Source: an uncultured bacterium (lineage in GTDB: Bacteria; Actinomycetota; Coriobacteriia; Coriobacteriales; Coriobacteriaceae). From it: 64,000 nucleotides of DNA. Location of the stretch: contig CAJMPY010000010.1 in assembly GCA_905215385.1 (NCBI GenBank), positions 21,262-85,261 of the forward strand. Direction: 5' to 3'. Of this stretch, positions 49,386-57,758 are shown piece after piece (position 1 is the stretch's first letter; every line of letters begins with the position of its first letter). The position numbers and the translations under genes were made by a program. A model generated the notes under the pieces. The model was not told where the DNA came from. It saw only the letters and a list, made by a program, of their open reading frames with translations, and ran no database searches.

Positions 49386-51748
49386 GGATTCTCAAGCTCT
49401 TTAAAAAGCATGTCCTGGCACTGTTCGCAGCTATCGTACTTATCGTAATCAGCTGCAACGCCGATCTGGCGCTGCCTACCTATATGAGCGACATCGTCGA
49501 CGTGGGCGTGCAGCAAGGCGGCATCGCCTCGCCCGTGCCCGACACCATCCGCTCCGAATCGCTCGACGACCTCGAACTCTTTATGAGCGCCAAAGACGCC
49601 AAGACGGTAGAGGCTGCGTTTGGCAAGGCAGACAAAAACGGGATTCGCACGTACAAGGGCACCGAGGACGAGCGCGCCGACGGCAGCAAGCTCGCCGACA
49701 TTATGAGCCTGCCCGAGACCGTCGTCCTTTCGCTCAACCAAGGCATCGACGCCGACTCCATGGGCGACATGACCGGCACGTCCAGCGAGAAAGACAGCGA
49801 CGCCGCTCAGGCCATGCCCACGCCCGAGCAAATGGCGGCGATGACGCCCGAGCAGCTCGCCGAGATGCAGCAGAAGGCCACAGCGGCGCAAAACATGCAA
49901 AAGCAGATTGATGCCGACGGCGGCAAGATCACCATGAAGAGTCTGCGCCTAGGTGTCGAGGGCGGTCTGGTAGACCAAAGCAAGCTCGTCGAGGGCGCCA
50001 ATGAAATGGCGGACAAAATGGGCTCCATGTCGGGCTCCATCGTGACCCAGCGCGCCGTGAGCTATGTGCAGGACGAATACAAGGCGCAGGGCATCGACCC
50101 CGCCGACGTGCAGAACGCCTACCTGGGCCGCATGGCGACCACGATGTTTGGTCTGTGTCTGGTGTCGCTGGTCGCCACCATCCTGACCGGCGCCGTTGCT
50201 TCGCGCACCGCCTGCTCCATCGCCCGCGACCTGCGCCGCGAGACCTTCAACAAGGTTATGCACTTCTCACCGGCCGAGGTGGGCAAGTTTAGCCAAGCCT
50301 CGCTCATCACCCGCTGCACCAACGACATTCAGCAGATTCAAATGGCCGCAACCCTGTTTATCCGCATGTGTCTTATGGCCCCCGTCATGGGCATCGTCGC
50401 CGTCATGCGCGTCCTGGCCAACCACACCGGTCTGGAGTGGACCATCGCCGTGGCCATCATCGCGGTCTCGGCCGTCGTCGGCGTGCTTATGGGCCTCACC
50501 ATGCCCAAGTTCAAAAAGATGCAGAGCTTTGTGGATCGCGTGAACCTTACCGCCCGCGAGCTGCTCGACGGCCTTATGCCCATCCGCTCGTTCAACCGCG
50601 AGGAGCATGAGCTCGAGCGTTTTGACAAGGCTTCGCTCGACCTGATGACCACGCAGCTCTACACCAACCGCGCCATGAGCTTTATGATGCCGCTCATGAT
50701 GCTCGTCATGAACTGCATCACCGTGCTTATCGTCTGGTTTGGCGCGCAGGGCGTGTCCGACGGCGTGATGCAGGTCGGCAACATGATGGCGTTTATCTCC
50801 TACACCATGCAGATCGTCATGGCGTTTATGATCCTCACCATGGTTTCGGTCATCCTGCCCCGCGCCGAGGTCGCGGTCGAGCGCGTGGAAGAGGTCATCA
50901 CTTGCCCCACGAGCATCAACGACCCTGCCTCGCCCAAACTGCCTGCTGCCAGCGCGCCGCGCGGTGAGCTCACCTTCCGTGACGTGAGCTTCCAGTATCC
51001 CGCTGCCCGCGCCGACGTCATCAGCGGCGTGAACTTCACCACGCACGCCGGTCAGATGCTCGGCATCATTGGCTCCACGGGCTCGGGCAAGTCCACGCTC
51101 GTGCAGCTGATTCCGCGCCTGTACGACGTCACGGGTGGCAGCATTTCGCTCGATGGTATCGACGTGCGTGACATGACCCTTTCCGAGCTGCGCCGCCGCA
51201 TTGGTTACATCCCGCAGCAGGGTCGCCTGTTCTCGGGCACCGTCGAGAGCAACCTTAAATTTGCCGGCGACATGGTGAGCGATGATGACATGCACCGGGC
51301 GGCACGCATCGCCCAAGCCGAGGACTTTATCGCCGAGCGCGAGGGCGGCTACGACTCCCCCATCAGCCAGGGCGGCTCCAATGTCTCGGGCGGTCAGCGC
51401 CAGCGTCTGGCCATCGCCCGCGCGTTGGCCAAAAAGCCCGAGGTCGTGGTGTTCGATGACTCGTTTAGCGCACTCGACTACAAGACCGACGCTCGCCTGC
51501 GCGAGGAGCTGGCCAAAAACGTTACCGACGCCGCACTCGTGGTCGTGGCCCAGCGCATCGCGACCATCATGCACGCCGACCAGATCATCGTGCTCGACGA
51601 CGGCCACGTGGTGGGCACCGGTACGCACGAGGAGCTGCTGCACAGCTGCCCGGCGTACCTGGAGATCGCACAGTCACAGCTTTCCGCCGAGGAGCTGGGG
51701 CTTACCCAAGAAGAGATTGAAGCCGTTATGGAAGGAGGCGAGCGCTAA
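49382..51748 (+). CDS. ABC exporter half-transporter with degenerate ATP site and large extracellular insert
   Basis: A 788-residue protein: one membrane domain plus one ATPase domain. After the first helix (HVLALFAAIVLIVISCNADLAL) there is an insert of about 220 residues before helix 2 (MFGLCLVSLVATILTGAV). This insert is rich in Met, Gln and Asp (PTPEQMAAMTPEQLAEMQQK) and probably extracellular. The ATPase has Walker A GSTGSGKST and signature VSGGQRQRLAIARAL, but Walker B reads VVVFDDSFSALD with Asp for the catalytic Glu, and the switch His is Gln (VVVAQRIATI). Such changes mark the degenerate half of heterodimeric exporters. The partner follows with a one-base overlap. GTG start. Confidence 0.9.
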   Translation: MRILKLFKKHVLALFAAIVLIVISCNADLALPTYMSDIVDVGVQQGGIASPVPDTIRSESLDDLELFMSAKDAKTVEAAFGKADKNGIRTYKGTEDERADGSKLADIMSLPETVVLSLNQGIDADSMGDMTGTSSEKDSDAAQAMPTPEQMAAMTPEQLAEMQQKATAAQNMQKQIDADGGKITMKSLRLGVEGGLVDQSKLVEGANEMADKMGSMSGSIVTQRAVSYVQDEYKAQGIDPADVQNAYLGRMATTMFGLCLVSLVATILTGAVASRTACSIARDLRRETFNKVMHFSPAEVGKFSQASLITRCTNDIQQIQMAATLFIRMCLMAPVMGIVAVMRVLANHTGLEWTIAVAIIAVSAVVGVLMGLTMPKFKKMQSFVDRVNLTARELLDGLMPIRSFNREEHELERFDKASLDLMTTQLYTNRAMSFMMPLMMLVMNCITVLIVWFGAQGVSDGVMQVGNMMAFISYTMQIVMAFMILTMVSVILPRAEVAVERVEEVITCPTSINDPASPKLPAASAPRGELTFRDVSFQYPAARADVISGVNFTTHAGQMLGIIGSTGSGKSTLVQLIPRLYDVTGGSISLDGIDVRDMTLSELRRRIGYIPQQGRLFSGTVESNLKFAGDMVSDDDMHRAARIAQAEDFIAEREGGYDSPISQGGSNVSGGQRQRLAIARALAKKPEVVVFDDSFSALDYKTDARLREELAKNVTDAALVVVAQRIATIMHADQIIVLDDGHVVGTGTHEELLHSCPAYLEIAQSQLSAEELGLTQEEIEAVMEGGER

Positions 51749-53604
51749 TGGCAGACGAAACCAAGACTCAGATTCCCAAGCCCACCCGCCAGCGTGGACC
51801 CATGGGCCGCATGGGCGGCATGCGTCGCGGCGAAAAGGCCAAGGACTTTAAGGGCACCATGAGGCAGCTGCTCGGCTATATCGGCCAGCACAAGATTGCC
51901 GTGTTTGCCGCCGTCGCTTTTGCCGTGTGCTCGGTCATCTTTAACATTGTGGGACCCAAGGTGCTCGGCCAGGTTACCACCAAACTGTTCGAGGGCTTGG
52001 TTGCCAAGGTCAACGGCACCGGCGATGTCGACTTTGCCTGGATTGCCAAGACGCTCGGCTTTTTGCTCTGCCTGTATCTGGCGAGCTCTGTTTGCAGCCT
52101 CATCCAGGGCTGGCTCATGACCGGCGTCACGCAAAAGATCTGCTATCGCATGCGCAAGGAGATCGCCGCCAAGATCGCCGTCGTTCCGATGAGCTACTTT
52201 AACGGACACAGCAAGGGCGACGTGCTCAGTCGCATCACCAACGACGTCGATACGCTCGGCCAGTCGCTCAACCAGAGCGTGACGCAGCTCATCACGTCGG
52301 TAACGCAGATTATCGGCGTGCTCGTCATGATGCTGTCGATCAGTCTGCCGCTCACCGGCGTCACCGTGCTCACGCTGCCGGCCGCCGCGATTATCCTGAC
52401 CGTGATGATTCACTTTTCGCAACCGTACTTCCGCGAGCAGCAGCAGGTTCTGGGCGCCGTCAACGGCATTATCGAGGAGGACTTTGCCGGCCAGAACGTC
52501 ATCCAGGTGTTCGACCGCGCCGAGGCCTCAATCGAGGAGTTCGACCGTCAAAACGACCGTCTCTTTATTAGTGGCTGGCGTTCGCAGTTCCTGTCGGGCC
52601 TGATGATGCCGCTGATGAGCTTGGTGGGTAACATGGGTTACGTGGGCGTCGTCGTGGTGGGTGCGCAGCTCGCGCTGACCGGCAATGCCACGCCCGGCGA
52701 CATCCAGAGCTTTATCCAGTACGTGCGCAACTTTACGCAGCCGGTGCAGCAGCTGGGCAACGTGAGCAACACGATGCAGTCGATGGCCGCCGCCACCGAG
52801 CGCGTGTTTGAGTTCCTGGCCGCGCCCGAGGAAGAGCAGAAGGTCGACGCGCAGATTCCCGAAAAGCGCCCCGGCCACGTGGAGTTTGACCACGTCAAGT
52901 TTGGTTACACGCCCGACAAGACCATCATCCACGACTTTAGCTGCGAGGCGCAACCCGGCCAAACCATTGCCATCGTCGGCCCCACCGGCGCCGGCAAGAC
53001 CACGCTCATTAAGCTGCTGCAGCGCTTTTACGACGTGGACGACGGTTCGCTGCGCGTCGAGGGCGTCGACGTGCGTGACTGGGACCGCGCGGCGCTGCGC
53101 GGCGAGTTTGCCATGGTGCTGCAGGACACCTGGCTGTTTAACGGTACCATCCGCGAGAACATCCGTTACGGACGCCCCGATGCGAGCGATGCCGAGGTCG
53201 AAGCCGCTGCACGTGCCGCACGCTGCGACCACTTTATCCATACGCTCGCCGGCGGCTACGACTTTATGATCAACGAGGAGGGCACCAACCTCTCACAGGG
53301 CCAGCGCCAACTCGTGACCATCGCCCGTGCCATTTTGGCCGACCGCCCGGCACTGATTCTGGACGAGGCGACTTCCAACGTCGATACCCGTACCGAGGAG
53401 CTCATTCAGCGCGCCATGGATGCGCTGATGCAGGGCCGCACGAGCTTTGTCATCGCGCACCGCCTGTCCACGATCCGCAACGCCGACGTGATCTTGGTAA
53501 TTCGCGACGGCGACATCGTCGAGAAGGGCACGCACGACGAGCTGCTCGCCCAGGGCGGCTTCTACGCCGATCTGTATAACTCGCAGTTCGACGAAGCGGC
53601 GTAA
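51748..53604 (+). CDS. ABC exporter half-transporter, catalytic partner
   Basis: A 618-residue half-transporter. The N-terminus is basic (RQRGPMGRMGGMRRGEKAKDFKG); six helices follow (IAVFAAVAFAVCSVIFNIVG, TLGFLLCLYLASSVCSLIQGW and others). The ATPase domain is canonical: Walker A GPTGAGKTT, Q-loop AMVLQDTWLFNGTIRENIRYG, signature LSQGQRQLVTIARAI, Walker B ALILDEATSNVDTRTE, and switch His in FVIAHRLSTIRNAD. It supplies the consensus ATP site of the heterodimer with the preceding protein (multidrug-type, like BmrCD or TM287/288). Substrate unknown. TAATG junction with its partner. Confidence 0.92.
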   Translation: MADETKTQIPKPTRQRGPMGRMGGMRRGEKAKDFKGTMRQLLGYIGQHKIAVFAAVAFAVCSVIFNIVGPKVLGQVTTKLFEGLVAKVNGTGDVDFAWIAKTLGFLLCLYLASSVCSLIQGWLMTGVTQKICYRMRKEIAAKIAVVPMSYFNGHSKGDVLSRITNDVDTLGQSLNQSVTQLITSVTQIIGVLVMMLSISLPLTGVTVLTLPAAAIILTVMIHFSQPYFREQQQVLGAVNGIIEEDFAGQNVIQVFDRAEASIEEFDRQNDRLFISGWRSQFLSGLMMPLMSLVGNMGYVGVVVVGAQLALTGNATPGDIQSFIQYVRNFTQPVQQLGNVSNTMQSMAAATERVFEFLAAPEEEQKVDAQIPEKRPGHVEFDHVKFGYTPDKTIIHDFSCEAQPGQTIAIVGPTGAGKTTLIKLLQRFYDVDDGSLRVEGVDVRDWDRAALRGEFAMVLQDTWLFNGTIRENIRYGRPDASDAEVEAAARAARCDHFIHTLAGGYDFMINEEGTNLSQGQRQLVTIARAILADRPALILDEATSNVDTRTEELIQRAMDALMQGRTSFVIAHRLSTIRNADVILVIRDGDIVEKGTHDELLAQGGFYADLYNSQFDEAA

Positions 53605-53631
53605 AACCGGCGGCAAACAACCGCAATACCC

Positions 53632-53670
53632 AAAAACGGGGGCGCAGAATGAACTGCGCCCCCGTTTTTT
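53632..53670 (+). terminator. Terminator of the MarR-ABC operon
   Basis: AACGGGGGCGCAG and CTGCGCCCCCGTT form a long perfect stem with a 6-nt loop, ending in TTTTTT. Confidence 0.92.
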
Positions 53671-53730
53671 GTTCTGCGGCCCTCGAAACGCCTCCCCTGG
53701 GACCTGATTGACGCCCTCCCTCAAGGCCCC

Positions 53731-53960
53731 GTGGACAAAAAATGGCAAATATGAGTACTGTCACCTTTTTAATAACAGCCAAAACTGCCCCAAACGACCT
53801 CTTTGCGGCCTAGATATGCCTTCAAATTGATCAAAATGCCCGGTAGCATGCTTCTGTGTGCCAACGTTAATGAACATATTTACTGTTGTGTCTATTATCT
53901 TGTAAGATCGATATGATACTACGCTAGCAACAGTACTCATATTTGCCGTTTTTTGTCCAC
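53731..53960. mobile_element. 230-bp MITE-like element with 31-bp terminal inverted repeats
   Basis: Ends 53731-53761 and 53930-53960 are complementary over 31 bp with one mismatch; both outer ends are GTGGACAAAAAA-like (GTGGACAAAAAATGGC / GCCGTTTTTTGTCCAC). The 168-bp interior is A/T-rich compared with the genome. A leftward frame of about 60 codons starts at the inner edge of the right arm (MSTVASVVSYRSYKII...) and ends at the left arm (...GQFWLLLKR), spanning the interior exactly. No target duplication was identified. No transposase is present. Confidence 0.6.
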
Positions 53961-54035
53961 AGGGTATGCCGCAGAAGATCCAACTTGCTCCACCGTGCTG
54001 TACTCTGGCCCTCCCCTTCCGGCGAGCGCCGACAT

Positions 54036-54085
54036 TTCCCCAGATAAAACCGACCAAAATAAACCTGTCCCTTTTCGGCAGGTTT
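54036..54085 (+). repeat. Dispersed CCTGTCCCTTTTTGG palindrome, copy 4
   Basis: CCCAGATAAAACCGACC, AAAATAAACCTGTCCC and TTTTCGGCAGGTTT; same orientation as copies 1 and 2, with a C in place of one T in the loop arm. Confidence 0.85.
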
Positions 54086-54173
54086 CGCTTGCACTTTAGC
54101 GTGCGACAGCGGATAATGCCGAGCATTCGAGAATTCGCCAATTGTTGCCGTTAATTGATAAAGGAGGCCCCAT

Positions 54174-55205
54174 ATGGCCATGGAATTCAAGCGCAGGTTG
54201 CCGATCCCCATGGAGATCCGCGAGGAAATGCCGCTTTCCGCCGAGCTTACCGCCAAAAAGCAGGCATTCGACGCCGAGGTCGCCAAGGTCTTTACCGGCG
54301 AGGACGCACGCAAAGCGCTCATCATCGGCCCGTGCTCTGCCGACCGCGAAGATTCGGTGCTTGAGTACATGAACCGACTGGCCAAGGTCGCCGAAGAGGT
54401 CAAGGACAAACTCATCATCATTCCGCGCGTCTACACCAACAAGCCGCGCACCAAGGGCACTGGCTACAAAGGCCTGCTGCACAACCCCGACCCCGAGGCG
54501 CCCGATGACCTGCTCGAAGGCGTTAAGGCCATCCGCCACATGCACCTGCGCGTCATCGAGGAGACCGGTTTCTTTACCGCCGACGAGATGCTCTACCCGT
54601 CCAACTACCAGTACCTCGTCGACCTGCTGAGCTACGTTGCCGTGGGCGCGCGCTCGGTCGAAAACCAGGAGCATCGCCTGGTGTCGAGCGGCATTTCGGT
54701 GCCCGTCGGCATGAAAAACCCCACCGCCGGTTCCACCACCGTCATGCTTAACTCCATCTACGCCGCCCAGGCACATCAGAGCTTTATCTTCCGCAACTGG
54801 GAGGTCGAGTGCGACGGCAATCCGCTCGCGCACGCCGTTATGCGTGGCTACATCGGTCTCGACGGTCGCACCTACCCCAATTACCACTACGAACACCTGG
54901 AACGCCTGGCCGAGCGCTATACCGAACATGCCGGCTACGCCAACCCGGCGGCGGTCATCGACTGCAACCACGACAACTCAGGTAAGCGCCCGCTGGAGCA
55001 GTACCGCATCTGCAAGGAGGTGCTCGACAGCTGCCGCCGCAACGAGTCCATCTCCAAGCTGGTCAAGGGCTTTATGATCGAGTCCTACCTGGAGGACGGC
55101 AACCAGCCGGTCGACGGTGGCGTCTTTGGCAAGTCGATCACCGACCCGTGCCTGGGCTGGGAAAAGACCGACTACCTCATCCACGAGATCGCGGAGCGGG
55201 TGTAG
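54174..55205 (+). CDS. 3-deoxy-7-phosphoheptulonate synthase (DAHP synthase, class I)
   Basis: A 343-residue AroG-type enzyme joining phosphoenolpyruvate and erythrose 4-phosphate, the first step to aromatic amino acids. Landmarks: LIIGPCSADREDSVLEYMNRLA, IPRVYTNKPRTKGTGYKGLLHNPDP, the ENQEHRLVSSGISVPVGMKNPTAGST stretch, and CNHDNSGKRPLEQYRICKEV with metal ligands in GFMIESYLEDGNQ. The PRTxxGYKGL string is diagnostic. Residues that make E. coli isoforms sensitive to Phe, Tyr or Trp were not assigned, so no aroF/G/H symbol is given. A perfect AAAGGAGG precedes the ATG (54174; 54180 is also possible). Confidence 0.93.
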   Translation: MAMEFKRRLPIPMEIREEMPLSAELTAKKQAFDAEVAKVFTGEDARKALIIGPCSADREDSVLEYMNRLAKVAEEVKDKLIIIPRVYTNKPRTKGTGYKGLLHNPDPEAPDDLLEGVKAIRHMHLRVIEETGFFTADEMLYPSNYQYLVDLLSYVAVGARSVENQEHRLVSSGISVPVGMKNPTAGSTTVMLNSIYAAQAHQSFIFRNWEVECDGNPLAHAVMRGYIGLDGRTYPNYHYEHLERLAERYTEHAGYANPAAVIDCNHDNSGKRPLEQYRICKEVLDSCRRNESISKLVKGFMIESYLEDGNQPVDGGVFGKSITDPCLGWEKTDYLIHEIAERV

Positions 55206-55234
55206 GTTACGGCGTTTTACCAAACGCCGTAACC
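55205..55234 (+). terminator. Terminator-like hairpin after DAHP synthase
   Basis: GGTTACGGCGTTT and AAACGCCGTAACC form a 13-bp stem around TACC, followed by GGCCGACGCTGC. The same hairpin style plus GCCGACGCTGC occurs at 16960-16999. Confidence 0.7.
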
Positions 55235-55247
55235 GGCCGACGCTGCA

Positions 55248-55344
55248 AACCCGCCAGAGCGGCAATCTGCCTTTCAGCTTCGACGGCATGACCAAAAGGT
55301 CAATGCCGCCTCGCTTCAAGGCACCTTGCTCGCTCTGGCGGGTT
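55248..55344. repeat. Nested inverted repeat downstream of DAHP synthase
   Basis: Outer arms AAACCCGCCAGAGCG (about 55247-55261) and CGCTCTGGCGGGTTT (about 55331-55345) pair perfectly. Inside, TGCCTT / AAGGCA and CGGCATGACC / GGTCAATGCCG pair. The TTCCGCA internal loop of N1-N5 is not present. Confidence 0.75.
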
Positions 55345-55384
55345 TTCGCTGACGTTTTTCTGCCAGCGTCGTTGCCAAAGCTGG

Positions 55385-55462
55385 CACTTGGGGACGCTCC
55401 TTTTGGGGTAGTCGTTGGGAACGCTCTTGTTTGACTAGTCGTTTAAGAACGTCCCCAATGAT
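55385..55462. repeat. GTCCCCAA repeat at the broken end of a LuxR remnant
   Basis: Contains CTTGGGGACGCTCCTT, TGGGAACGCTCTTG and, reversed, TTTAAGAACGTCCCCAATGA. The last string is related to the repeat at 37931-37957. The ends TTGGGGAC / GTCCCCAA are inverted. Confidence 0.6.
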
Positions 55463-55663
55463 CACCGCAACCTTGTTGATAACGCCGGTATCAATCCCCG
55501 CGAAGCCGAGATTCTCCAGCTTATGATCGATGGTCGCACCAACAAGCAGATGGCTGCAACGCTCTTTATCTCGAAATCGACCGTAAAGAAGCACGTCAAC
55601 GCTATCTACCACAAGCTTGGTGTCTCAAATCGTATGGGTCTCGCAGCCCTCCTGTTGCCATAA
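55451..55663 (+). pseudogene. LuxR-type regulator remnant (C-terminal helix-turn-helix only)
   Basis: An open stretch in one frame without a start codon: DNAGINPREAEILQLMIDGRTNKQMAATLFISKSTVKKHVNAIYHKLGVSNRMGLAALLLP, then TAA at 55661. This is a clean LuxR/NarL helix-turn-helix. The sensor domain is missing; an in-frame stop (TAG at 55436) and the GTCCCCAATGA repeat lie directly upstream. The sequence is very close to the helix-turn-helix of the intact GAF-LuxR gene at 62855, so it may be a partial duplicate of that type of gene. Confidence 0.85.
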
Positions 55664-55818
55664 GCGGCTTGGACTCATTCCACGCACCGATGCACATGAC
55701 ATAAAAGCGCCGCCGCGAACGCTCACGCATCCGCGGCGGCCTGCGCTAAATCGCGACGACGGCTGGCAACCAAGCGTTCTGCCGAGCAAATCGTCCGCTC
55801 TTCACCTCGATCGACCGA
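55664..55818. other. Short intergenic stretch between LuxR remnant and amidohydrolase
   Basis: Contains the hairpin-like GCGCCGCCGCGAACGC / GCGGCGGCCTGCGC around 55709-55745, which may end transcription of the amidohydrolase (leftward). No gene is seen. Confidence 0.45.
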
Positions 55819-57621
55819 TTATCCCTCGTATACGATACGCCCATCGGAGATAGTGAACAGAATCTTGGTATCGGAGATCTTCTTGGGATCGCAATGAAGG
55901 ATGTCTTGGTCGAGCACCGTGAGGTCGGCGAGCTTGCCCACCTCGAGCGTACCGATTTTATCCTCCATGTAGTTCTCGAAGGCAACGTTTTTGGTATATG
56001 CCTCGAGCGCCTGATATGCCGTGATGGCCTGCTCGGGCCAACGGTACATATCGGTGTCCTCCTCCTCGGGATACGGGCTGTTGCGCGTAACGGCCACCTC
56101 GATCTCCTCGAGCGGCGCATAGCCGGTGACCGGGCCATCGCTCGCACCGGAGATAAAGCAGCCGGCCTCGAGCATGTTCTTGACGGGGTAGAACTTCATG
56201 GCGCGATCCTCGCCCACCATGGCGATCTCGAGGTCGCACAAAGAATCGTGATACATCCACAGGAACTGCAGCGCGCACACGATGTCGAGATCGGCGACGC
56301 GCTGAATGTCCTCGTCGGTAATTGCGCACACATGCGTCATGGTGTTGCGGCGATCATCGCGCTCGCCGTTCTCCTTGACGCAGCGCTCGTAGGCATCGAG
56401 TGTATTGTGGACGGCGCCGTCGCCGATCGCGTGAACATGAATCTGAACACCCTCTTTGTCGAGGGCGGCCACCATGTCGCTGAACTCCTGCTGATCCCAG
56501 ACGGACTCGCCGTGCCAGTTATCTCCCTTACCGGCGGCGGAGGTATATGGCTCGAGCATCACGGCGCTGCCGCCCTCGGTAACGCCATCGGAGTAGATCT
56601 TGACCGTACCGGTAGAGATCATGTTGCTATCGAACTTCTTGAGGTCCTTCACGGTTTTAAGGGCCTCTTTAGCCGTCATGCCGGGCACAATGGTAGGAAG
56701 TACTCGCATGCGCAGGTTAAGCTTGCCATCTTTCTCAAGGTCAGTATAGAACTGGCAATCCTGTGCCGTAGACTTTCCCACGACGCTTATGTTGGTAATG
56801 CCGGTGATGCCGTATTTCGTAGCCACCTGCTGGTACTTGTCGATAGCGTTCTCAAGCTCCTTGTCCGTATGCTCGACGGAGACAACCTCCCTCACCATAG
56901 TGGCAGCAGAATCGATCAAGTAGCCAGTCGCCTCGCCGTTTGCATCGCGGGTGATGATGCCGCCCGTGGGATTGGGGGTATCGTTATCGATGCCCGCAAG
57001 CTCGAGCGCACGGCTGTTGACCCACACCGAATGATAGGAAACATCGCACAGCATGATGGGCTTATCGGAGCAGATCTCATCGAGAATGGACTTGTTGGGG
57101 CCGGGATTGGTGCCATCCTCTTGCTCGAAGGCGTTGATCATGAACGAGCCGCCAACGTAAGCCTCATCATCGGGATGCTTGGTTACAAAATCACTGATCG
57201 CCTTCTTATACTCATCGATCGTGGTGCCCTTGGTAAGATCGATCTCATACAGCGCGGTCACCCAGTTGCCCGGAGCGTGGATATGGCCGTCCATAAAGCC
57301 GGGGGTCACCATACCGCCATCAAGATCGATGACGCGCGTGTTGTCATCGATGTACTCGTCAACACCGGAGTCTTCGCCTACATATACGATTTTGTTGCCC
57401 GAGACAGCCAGGGCGGCCGCGGTGTCGCCCTCTTTGACCATCGTCTGAATCGTGCCGTTACGAAAGACGATGGATGCCTTATCGGAAATCGCGCTGCCGG
57501 TGCTTCCGGCATTTGAAGAATTGTTGGCGCAGCCGGCGGCACCCACCGCAACAGCCGCGGCGCCCAACGTGCTCAGGCCGAGAAAGCTTCTACGGGAAAC
57601 GGGAGGGATAGAGGTCTTCAT
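55819..57621 (-). CDS. Tat-exported lipoprotein amidohydrolase (YtcJ-like, amidohydrolase family 3)
   Basis: A 600-residue metal-dependent hydrolase. The N-terminus has a twin-arginine signal SRRSFLGLSTLGAAAVAVGAAGC with a lipobox Cys and a Ser/Asn/Gly linker, so it should be attached outside the membrane. The enzyme has the amidohydrolase_3 pattern: VIDLDGGMVTPGFMDGHIHAPGNW (metal HxH), IHVHAIGDGAVHNTLDAYE, TMTHVCAITDEDI, SGASDGPVTGYAPLEEI (Asp) and GTLEVGKLADLTVLDQDIL. Substrate unknown; relatives act on N-substituted amides. It is immediately downstream of a membrane LuxR regulator on the same strand, a common arrangement in Coriobacteria. ATG 57621 follows AAGGTGGG. Confidence 0.88.
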   Translation of the reverse strand: MKTSIPPVSRRSFLGLSTLGAAAVAVGAAGCANNSSNAGSTGSAISDKASIVFRNGTIQTMVKEGDTAAALAVSGNKIVYVGEDSGVDEYIDDNTRVIDLDGGMVTPGFMDGHIHAPGNWVTALYEIDLTKGTTIDEYKKAISDFVTKHPDDEAYVGGSFMINAFEQEDGTNPGPNKSILDEICSDKPIMLCDVSYHSVWVNSRALELAGIDNDTPNPTGGIITRDANGEATGYLIDSAATMVREVVSVEHTDKELENAIDKYQQVATKYGITGITNISVVGKSTAQDCQFYTDLEKDGKLNLRMRVLPTIVPGMTAKEALKTVKDLKKFDSNMISTGTVKIYSDGVTEGGSAVMLEPYTSAAGKGDNWHGESVWDQQEFSDMVAALDKEGVQIHVHAIGDGAVHNTLDAYERCVKENGERDDRRNTMTHVCAITDEDIQRVADLDIVCALQFLWMYHDSLCDLEIAMVGEDRAMKFYPVKNMLEAGCFISGASDGPVTGYAPLEEIEVAVTRNSPYPEEEDTDMYRWPEQAITAYQALEAYTKNVAFENYMEDKIGTLEVGKLADLTVLDQDILHCDPKKISDTKILFTISDGRIVYEG

Positions 57622-57758
57622 ATAACCCACCTTTCTGTTGACATCGCCGCGCTTTCGCGACGCTCGCTATCACCTGAATAGCACCCCCGGTATAAACTTG
57701 TCTGCACAAACGGGGTTATTGCCGTAAGCGGAGGCTTATATCCCCTATAACCCTGCCT

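Larger units (their letters stand above)
53671..54173. other. Intergenic region with a MITE-like element and a dispersed palindrome
   Basis: About 500 bp between the exporter terminator and the DAHP synthase gene. Contains the 230-bp inverted-repeat element (53731-53960) and dispersed palindrome copy 4 (54036-54085), both listed separately. Nothing else is supported. Confidence 0.7.

Noticed and set aside
55894..57516. 540-codon plus-strand frame opposite the amidohydrolase
   Set aside because: Same antisense pattern; no Shine-Dalgarno or domain, while the opposite strand has an intact signal peptide and metal ligands.
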